Shown: positions 59,394-64,000 of the stretch, one piece after another
How positions within the stretch are numbered: position 1 is the first letter of the stretch
How the letters are laid out: every line of letters begins with the position of its first letter
Origin: Rheinheimera sp.
Lineage (GTDB): Bacteria; Pseudomonadota; Gammaproteobacteria; Enterobacterales; Alteromonadaceae
Direction of reading: 5' to 3'
Assembly: GCF_030690345.1 (NCBI RefSeq)
Contig: NZ_JAUYGV010000007.1
Span: forward strand, 496,001 to 560,000
DNA length: 64,000 bases
Position numbers and translations under genes: made by a program
Notes under the pieces: model-generated
Database searches by the model: none
What the model was told of the DNA's origin: nothing
The model's input: only the letters and a program-made list of their open reading frames with translations

Positions 59394-59986
59394 AGTGCCT
59401 CCAGAATAGCAATCACATCTTTGGCGACGTCGGCCATTTTTTGTTGCCGGTCCATCGCCAGCTTACGCAGGGTGCTAAAGGCTTTGGCTTCGTCCATCTG
59501 TTGCTTTTTCATCAGTAAACGCTTGGCTTTATCGATTAATTGCTGCTCTGCTAACTGGTTCTGGCTGCTGTGCAGCTGCTGGCGCAATTGTTGAAACTCA
59601 TTAAAACGCGCCACGGCGACATCAATAATCGGCTTTACCCGCTTTGCCGTTAAGCCATCAACAATATAGGCGCTGACGCCGGCCTGAATCGCCAGCTTAA
59701 TGCTGTCGGCGCTGTCGGGATTGTCATTCGGCCCGGCAAAAAACACGATAGGCTTGGGGTTATGCTGGCTTATTATCGTCATATGCTCCAGCGTATCGCG
59801 ATCGGGCGAGTCCATATCAATAATAATAATGTCCGGCTGCACCCGCTCCACATGATAACGCAGCGCAGCGGTGCTGGTTAGCCGGCACACTACCTGATAG
59901 CCATGCTGTGCCAATGCCTGCTCTACCAGCAGGGCGCGGTCGGTTTCATCATCTACCAGCATCACTGATAACGGCGTTTTATCCAC
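59390..59986 (-). CDS. nasT: NasT, receiver-ANTAR transcription antiterminator
   Basis: 198 residues from GTG 59986, the usual NasT length; the open frame to 60430 is rejected because it crosses the nasA promoter. Receiver-like domain (LSVMLVDDETDRALLVEQAL, PDIIIIDMDSPDRDTLEHM, PKPIVFFAG, GVSAYIVDGLTAKRVKPIIDVA) then the ANTAR RNA-binding domain (QLAEQQLIDKAKRLLMKKQQMDEAKAFSTLRKLAMDRQQKMADVAKDVIAIL). ANTAR binds paired hexaloop hairpins and blocks terminators. Both leaders in this window contain such targets. Confidence 0.93.
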   Translation of the reverse strand: MDKTPLSVMLVDDETDRALLVEQALAQHGYQVVCRLTSTAALRYHVERVQPDIIIIDMDSPDRDTLEHMTIISQHNPKPIVFFAGPNDNPDSADSIKLAIQAGVSAYIVDGLTAKRVKPIIDVAVARFNEFQQLRQQLHSSQNQLAEQQLIDKAKRLLMKKQQMDEAKAFSTLRKLAMDRQQKMADVAKDVIAILEAL

Positions 59987-60117
59987 TGTACTGCTGTCTG
60001 CCTTTGCGTTGTTGTAACGGCTATGTAGCAAGAGCTGTTCCAGCGCACTGCATTTAGCGTCATGGCTGGGCTGACGCCGGCATAACTCATTTTGGCGGCA
60101 TAAATAAAGCGGCTGAA

Positions 60118-60156
60118 TGCCCTTATTTGGTGCAGGCTGCACTGTACTAAGGCGCA
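60118..60156. promoter_or_regulatory. NtrC-like sites upstream of nasA
   Basis: TGCCCTTATTTGGTGCA (60118-60134; right half perfect, left half 4/6) and a 19-nt variant TGCACT-N7-GGCGCA (60138-60156; two nt longer than usual). They sit about 90-130 nt upstream of the predicted start at about 60245. Confidence 0.55.
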
Positions 60157-60218
60157 ACAGGCGGGCGTTGTAACGGTGGTTTTTTAGTAACTTATTGATA
60201 ATAAATAAAGTTACGGAT

Positions 60219-60234
60219 TGGCATCGTGCTTGCA
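60219..60234 (+). promoter_or_regulatory. Sigma54 promoter of nasA
   Basis: TGGCATCGTGCTTGCA: -24 GG and -12 GC at the correct spacing, with TTGCA exact. Transcript would start near 60245. Confidence 0.88.
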
Positions 60235-60278
60235 AATATTTGGGTGCACTAAGATTTAATAATAAAGCATAAGTATAT

Positions 60279-60294
60279 CGAGCAATGGCGCTCG
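60279..60294 (+). promoter_or_regulatory. ANTAR-type P2 hairpin in the nasA leader
   Basis: CGAGC-AATGGC-GCTCG: perfect 5-bp stem, hexaloop with A1 and G4. Its loop and 3' arm overlap the 5' arm of the attenuator, so only one of the two can form. A matching P1 hairpin was not found between the start and here. Confidence 0.75.
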
Positions 60295-60338
60295 CTATGT
60301 TATCCGGTTGTCCGGCTAACATAGCGGGCGTTTTTTTT
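60287..60338 (+). terminator. Attenuator in the nasA leader
   Basis: Perfect 10-bp core stem CGCTATGTTA / TAACATAGCG (60293-60302, 60317-60326), extendable by GGCGCT/GGGCGTT with wobble pairs, followed by eight T (60331-60338). It lies 25 nt before the nasA start codon. Confidence 0.92.
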
Positions 60339-60363
60339 GCCTGTTCGGAGATGGCCCAAACGC

Positions 60364-63081
60364 ATGAGCAACATTCTAACGATATGCCCCTATTGCGGCG
60401 TCGGCTGTGGTATCCGCGCCAGCGCGGCAACTGAGGACCCGCAGCAGTCCATTACTGTGCAGGGCGATAGCAGCCATCCGGCGAATTTCGGCCGGCTTTG
60501 TGTTAAAGGCAGTGCGCTGGCGCAAACGCTGGGTGATAGCGGCCGTTTATTGCAGCCGCAGGTTAACGGTGCTGACTGCGACTGGCCAACGGCCATTAAC
60601 GCTGTGGCACAGGGCTTACAGCAAACCATAGCGGAGCATGGCCCGGGCGCGGTGGCGATGTATTTATCCGGCCAGTTGTTGACCGAAGATTACTATGTCG
60701 CCAATAAACTGATGAAAGGCTTTATCGGCAGTGCGCATGTCGATACCAACTCCAGGCTATGTATGGCATCGACCGTGGCCGGGCATAAGCGCGCCTTTGG
60801 TGCCGACGTGGTGCCAGGCTGCTATGACGATATTGAACAGGCGCGGCTGTTTGTGCTGGTGGGCGCTAATATGGCGTGGAACCATCCGGTATTATTTGGC
60901 CGCATTCAGGCCGTGTTGCAGGCCAACTCAGAGGCTAAGTTAGTAGTGATTGACCCACGGCGCAGTGCCAGCTGTGAAGCTGCACAGCTGCATTTAAAGC
61001 TGCGCCCGGGCTCAGACGTGTTGCTGTTTAATGGTTTACTCAGTTTTCTGGCTGAGCAGGGCAAGCTTGATCATCGTTTTATCAATTTACATACCGGGGG
61101 TTTTGCCCAAGCGTTAGCCAGTGCGCAGCTGCAAGCGGCAACAGTGGATCAGGTAGCCATTGGTTGCGATTTGCCCTTAGACCAGGTTTTGCAGTTTTAC
61201 CGCTGGTTTGCTGCAGAACCGCTTAGCCTGACATTATTTTCGCAGGGGGTGAATCAGGCGGTTGATGGCACCGATAAAGTCAATGCCATTATCAACTGCC
61301 ATCTGGCGACCGGCCGTATCGGCAAACCAGGCTGTGGCCCGTTTTCGCTGACCGGTCAGCCCAATGCTATGGGTGGGCGCGAAGTAGGCGGCCTGGCCAA
61401 TCAGCTGGCGGCGCATATTGATTACAGCGATAAAGCGCAGCAAGCCTTAGTTGGCGAATTCTGGCAGGCGCCAAAGCTGGTAGCTACGCCCGGCTACAAA
61501 GCGGTTGAGCTGTTTGATGCCATTGAGCGCGGTGAGATAAAGGCGCTGTGGGTAATGGCGACCAATCCGCTGGTGAGTATGCCGCAGGCCGACAAAGTAA
61601 AAGCGGCGCTGGCCAAGTGCCCCTTGGTTATCGTCAGCGATATTTATCAGCATACCGATACGCTGGATGTCGCCGGCATTAAACTGCCGGCTTTGGGCTG
61701 GGGTGAGAAAGATGGCACTGTTACTAATTCTGAGCGGCGTATTTCGCGCCAGCGGGCACTGCATCCAACACCTGGCCAAGCCAAAGCCGACTGGCAGATT
61801 ATCTGTGAAGTTGCTAAAGCCATGGGCTTTAACCAGGGCTTTAACTTTAGCAGCGTAGCAGAGGTTTTCGCCGAGCATGCCGCGCTGTCCGGTTATCAAA
61901 ATAACGGTGAACGCGCTTTTAATATCTCGGCGCTGGCCAAGCTTAGCGCCGAGCAATACCAACAACTTACGCCAATTCAATGGCCGGTAACCCGCACCAA
62001 CCCACAAGGCACAGCGCGGCTGTTTGCCGATGGCAAATTTTTTACCGCTAATGGCCGCGCACAGTTTATCGCGGTGTGCCAGCATGCGTCTAACGAGGCA
62101 GCGCCGGCCACCCCCTTATGGCTAAACAGCGGCCGCTTGCGCGATCAATGGCATACCATGACCCGCACTGGTAGCGTGGCCAGCTTAATGCAGCATACGC
62201 CGGAGCCTTTTGTTAGCTTGCACCCCTCTGATGCGGCCTTATACGGCATTAGTGAGGGCGAGCTGGTGCAATTGAGTAACGCCAGCGGCCGCTTGCTGCT
62301 GCGCGTTGATATCAGCGACAACCAGCGGCCCGGCGAGTTGTTTATACCGATGCACTGGAGCGCACAGTTTGCCAGCCAGGCGCGCGCTGATGTGCTGTTT
62401 GCCGCCGATACGGACCCCATCTCCGGCCAGCCGGCATTAAAGCTCAGCCAGGTGGCACTGCGCCGTTTTACGCCAAAATGGCAGGCCTTGCTACTGACTA
62501 AACAGCCGTTAACGGCGCAGCAACTGCAGTCATTTAATCAGCACTATCTGGCGCGGGTACCCTTGGCTAATTGCCAAAGTTACCGGCTTGGCTTAACGGA
62601 TGCGCTTGACCCGCAGCAGCTGCTACAGCAACTGCAATTAACGCCAACCTTGTCGTGCAGTGACAGTCAACAAGGCCTGCAAAGCAAATTGACGGGCTAT
62701 CGTGCGGCGGCTATCTGCGATAACCAGTTGCAATGGCTGTTGCTGGCCGGCACTGAATTAGCGGCTGCCGATCAGGTGTGGCTGAACCAGCAATTTGTTG
62801 CAGCGTTAAGTCTTGATAATCGCCGTCAATTGCTTAGTGCGCAGGCCGGTCAGGGTAAAACTGCCGATAACAGCGCGCTGATTTGCAGCTGCTTTAATGT
62901 GCGTAGCAAGGCGATATGCCAGGCCATTAACGATGGCGCTGACAGCACGGCTAAGCTGGGCAAGCAACTGCAGTGCGGTACCAACTGCGGCTCCTGTTTG
63001 CCGGAGCTGAGTGCCTTGTTATTGCAGCAAAAAGCTTTAAGCCGCCAACTTAATCAAGCCAATACATTGCAAGGAGCTTAA
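60364..63081 (+). CDS. nasA: NasA, assimilatory nitrate reductase catalytic subunit
   Basis: 905 residues from ATG 60364; GGAG lies 13 nt upstream. N-terminal [4Fe-4S] site CPYCGVGCGI plus NFGRLCVKGSAL, Mo-bis-MGD domains (SGQLLTEDYYVANKLMKGFIGSAHVDTNSRLCMAS, GANMAWNHPVLFGRI, SLTGQPNAMGGREVGGLANQLAAH, GWGEKDGTVTNSERRISRQR), molydopterin-binding C-terminal barrel (TMTRTGSVASLMQHTPEPFVSLHPSDA) and a C-terminal BFD-type [2Fe-2S] (ICSCFNVRSKAICQAI, CGTNCGSCLPEL). Cys is the expected Mo ligand (SRLCMAST). It reduces nitrate to nitrite in the cytoplasm. Confidence 0.96.
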   Translation: MSNILTICPYCGVGCGIRASAATEDPQQSITVQGDSSHPANFGRLCVKGSALAQTLGDSGRLLQPQVNGADCDWPTAINAVAQGLQQTIAEHGPGAVAMYLSGQLLTEDYYVANKLMKGFIGSAHVDTNSRLCMASTVAGHKRAFGADVVPGCYDDIEQARLFVLVGANMAWNHPVLFGRIQAVLQANSEAKLVVIDPRRSASCEAAQLHLKLRPGSDVLLFNGLLSFLAEQGKLDHRFINLHTGGFAQALASAQLQAATVDQVAIGCDLPLDQVLQFYRWFAAEPLSLTLFSQGVNQAVDGTDKVNAIINCHLATGRIGKPGCGPFSLTGQPNAMGGREVGGLANQLAAHIDYSDKAQQALVGEFWQAPKLVATPGYKAVELFDAIERGEIKALWVMATNPLVSMPQADKVKAALAKCPLVIVSDIYQHTDTLDVAGIKLPALGWGEKDGTVTNSERRISRQRALHPTPGQAKADWQIICEVAKAMGFNQGFNFSSVAEVFAEHAALSGYQNNGERAFNISALAKLSAEQYQQLTPIQWPVTRTNPQGTARLFADGKFFTANGRAQFIAVCQHASNEAAPATPLWLNSGRLRDQWHTMTRTGSVASLMQHTPEPFVSLHPSDAALYGISEGELVQLSNASGRLLLRVDISDNQRPGELFIPMHWSAQFASQARADVLFAADTDPISGQPALKLSQVALRRFTPKWQALLLTKQPLTAQQLQSFNQHYLARVPLANCQSYRLGLTDALDPQQLLQQLQLTPTLSCSDSQQGLQSKLTGYRAAAICDNQLQWLLLAGTELAAADQVWLNQQFVAALSLDNRRQLLSAQAGQGKTADNSALICSCFNVRSKAICQAINDGADSTAKLGKQLQCGTNCGSCLPELSALLLQQKALSRQLNQANTLQGA

Positions 63082-63083
63082 TC

Positions 63084-63884
63084 ATGACTGCAATCAACCG
63101 TAAATGTACTTCTGGCGACGTAGCGCTGGTAGGCGCCGGCCCGGGCGCGGCCGATTTACTTACCCTGCGTGCGCTTAGGCTGATTCAGCAAGCCGGTGCT
63201 GTGGTATATGACCGCTTGGTAAGCGAAGAGGTGTTGGCGCTTATTCCGGCCGGCTGTCCGTGTTTTGATGTTGGTAAAAGCCGCGGCCGGCACAATGTGT
63301 CGCAGGCAGAAATCGGTGCCTTGTTAGTGCAATTGGCGCAACAGGGTTTAAATGTAGTGCGGTTAAAAGGTGGTGACCCGGCTATTTTCGGCCGCTTAGC
63401 CGAAGAGCTGGATGCTCTCGATAGCGCCACTATCAGCTGGCAGATCGTACCCGGCATCAGCGCGGCATCCGGCTGTGCAGCGGCTACCGGCATACCGCTG
63501 ACCGAGCGCGGTATTGCGCAGCAATTGCGTTTTATCAGCGCGGTGGATAAAAACAGCGACACGGCGCAAGACTGGGCCAGCCTGGCCAAGCCCGGCCAAA
63601 CGCTGGTGTTTTATATGGGGTTAAGTGCGCTTAGCGAAATAAGCCGGCAGCTGATAGCGCATGGCCTGAGTGCCGACTGGCCGATGCTGTTGGTTGAAAA
63701 CGGCAGCCGGTCCGGGCAGCGCCAGTTGTTAACTACGCTGGCCGATGCCGCCACGGCAGCACAAAGTATGGCATTGCAGTCACCTTGCGTAATCATGGTG
63801 GGCGAGGTAGTACGGCGGCAGCGCCAGACGGCAAAGCTGATGGGTAGTGTAAGGGCGCGCTTGGCGGCAGAAATGGCGGCGTAG
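63084..63884 (+). CDS. cobA: CobA, uroporphyrinogen-III C-methyltransferase
   Basis: 266 residues. GDVALVGAGPGAADLLTLRALRLIQQAGAVVYDRLV, VRLKGGDPAIFGRLAEELDAL, VPGISAASGCAAATGIPLTERGIAQQLRF, MGLSALSEISRQLIAHG, SPCVIMVGEVV are SUMT signatures (SAM-binding GAGPG; GGDP). It makes precorrin-2 for siroheme, the NirB cofactor. No CysG dehydrogenase/chelatase domain is fused, so the last steps are elsewhere. Starts 2 nt after nasA. Confidence 0.95.
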   Translation: MTAINRKCTSGDVALVGAGPGAADLLTLRALRLIQQAGAVVYDRLVSEEVLALIPAGCPCFDVGKSRGRHNVSQAEIGALLVQLAQQGLNVVRLKGGDPAIFGRLAEELDALDSATISWQIVPGISAASGCAAATGIPLTERGIAQQLRFISAVDKNSDTAQDWASLAKPGQTLVFYMGLSALSEISRQLIAHGLSADWPMLLVENGSRSGQRQLLTTLADAATAAQSMALQSPCVIMVGEVVRRQRQTAKLMGSVRARLAAEMAA

Positions 63885-63886
63885 CG

Positions 63887-63915
63887 CGGTGTCAGCATAG
63901 CTATACACCGGTTTT
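63887..63915 (+). terminator. Likely terminator after cobA
   Basis: CGGTGT (63887-63892) and ACACCG (63905-63910) form a 6-bp stem with a 12-nt loop followed by GTTTT, just after the cobA stop. Confidence 0.45.
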
Positions 63916-63991
63916 GCCAGGTGGCTTAACTTCTGTCAGCGGCGGCATGATGTGTTAACCTTAAGGTACGAGTGATACTACAGGAGACACC

Positions 63992-64000
63992 ATGGAAGCG
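63992..64000 (+). CDS. Start of a further gene, cut by window end
   Basis: ATG 63992 (Met-Glu-Ala) preceded by CAGGAGACACC, a strong Shine-Dalgarno with good spacing. Too short to identify. Confidence 0.4.

Larger units (their letters stand above)
59987..60363. promoter_or_regulatory. Divergent control region between nasT and nasA
   Basis: 377 nt holding the nasT promoter (not identified) and, rightward, NtrC-like sites, a sigma54 promoter, a hexaloop hairpin and an attenuator for nasA. Individual elements are listed separately. Confidence 0.75.

Noticed and set aside
58963..59395. Long plus-strand open frames inside nasS
   Set aside because: These are shadows of the minus-strand nasS gene; their products are Arg/Cys/Trp-rich with no family resemblance or RBS.
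59987..60430. N-terminal extension of the NasT reading frame
   Set aside because: It would give a 346-residue protein, much longer than the NasT family, with an unnatural Arg/Cys-rich start. It would also cover the nasA sigma54 promoter and leader.

Overview
The window looks like a chromosomal segment of a free-living, Gram-negative gammaproteobacterium. Evidence is the lipobox and signal-peptide proteins, an outer-membrane beta-barrel, Wza/Wzc-type export, NtrC/sigma54-type nitrogen control, LysR/ArgP next to LysE, and VpsL-M-N-O-P-like gene order. Gene content and codon habits would fit an Alteromonadales/Chromatiaceae-type genus such as Rheinheimera, Alishewanella or Arsukibacterium; that placement is inference from memory. 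No rRNA, tRNA or CRISPR array was seen.

Layout. (1) 1-5349: AT-rich tail of a surface-polysaccharide locus: GT4 glycosyltransferase (cut by the window edge), Wzx-like membrane protein, Wzy/ligase-like protein, WecG/TagA glycosyltransferase, secreted polysaccharide lyase-like protein, VanZ-like protein. (2) 5390-6907, minus strand: two PEP-CTERM proteins, one broken by a single in-frame TAA. (3) 7637-14400: tightly coupled exopolysaccharide export operon in the order of the Vibrio vps-II cluster (initiating sugar transferase, beta-barrel, Wza-like, Wzc-like kinase, PHP phosphatase, VpsP-like). (4) 14554-29147: signalling block with response regulators, an Hpt protein, a 1605-residue membrane PAS/GAF/LOV/GGDEF/EAL/REC protein, a histidine kinase, an ABC exporter, a CheB-CheR-PAS fusion, a REC-PP2C phosphatase and a STAS protein. 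Its likely output is c-di-GMP and partner-switch control of biofilm or motility. (5) 29222-38728: metabolic and regulatory genes ending in hipBA. (6) 38729-44260: AT-rich accessory stretch with a STAS-GHKL ATPase, a two-TM protein, an orphan HigA, a PhoD-like phosphatase and a coiled-coil protein, mixed with repeats and probable gene remnants. (7) 44264-63884: nitrate assimilation plus molybdenum cofactor block.

The last block is the most coherent system. NasT-NasS, NrtABD, a NasC-like flavoprotein, NirBD, MoaA, MobA, MoaB, MoaC, MoaD, MoaE and ModABC run leftward. NasA (nitrate reductase) and CobA (siroheme methyltransferase) run rightward. Together they import nitrate and molybdate, make the molybdenum cofactor and siroheme, and reduce nitrate to ammonium. 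Both the nrtA and nasA leaders carry a sigma54 promoter, NtrC-like sites and a Rho-independent attenuator. In each, the 5' arm of the attenuator overlaps a hexaloop hairpin of the ANTAR-target type (A at loop position 1, G at position 4). The ANTAR protein NasT encoded between them is therefore the predicted antiterminator for both arms. The nrtA leader has the full two-hairpin motif; in the nasA leader only the second hairpin was found.
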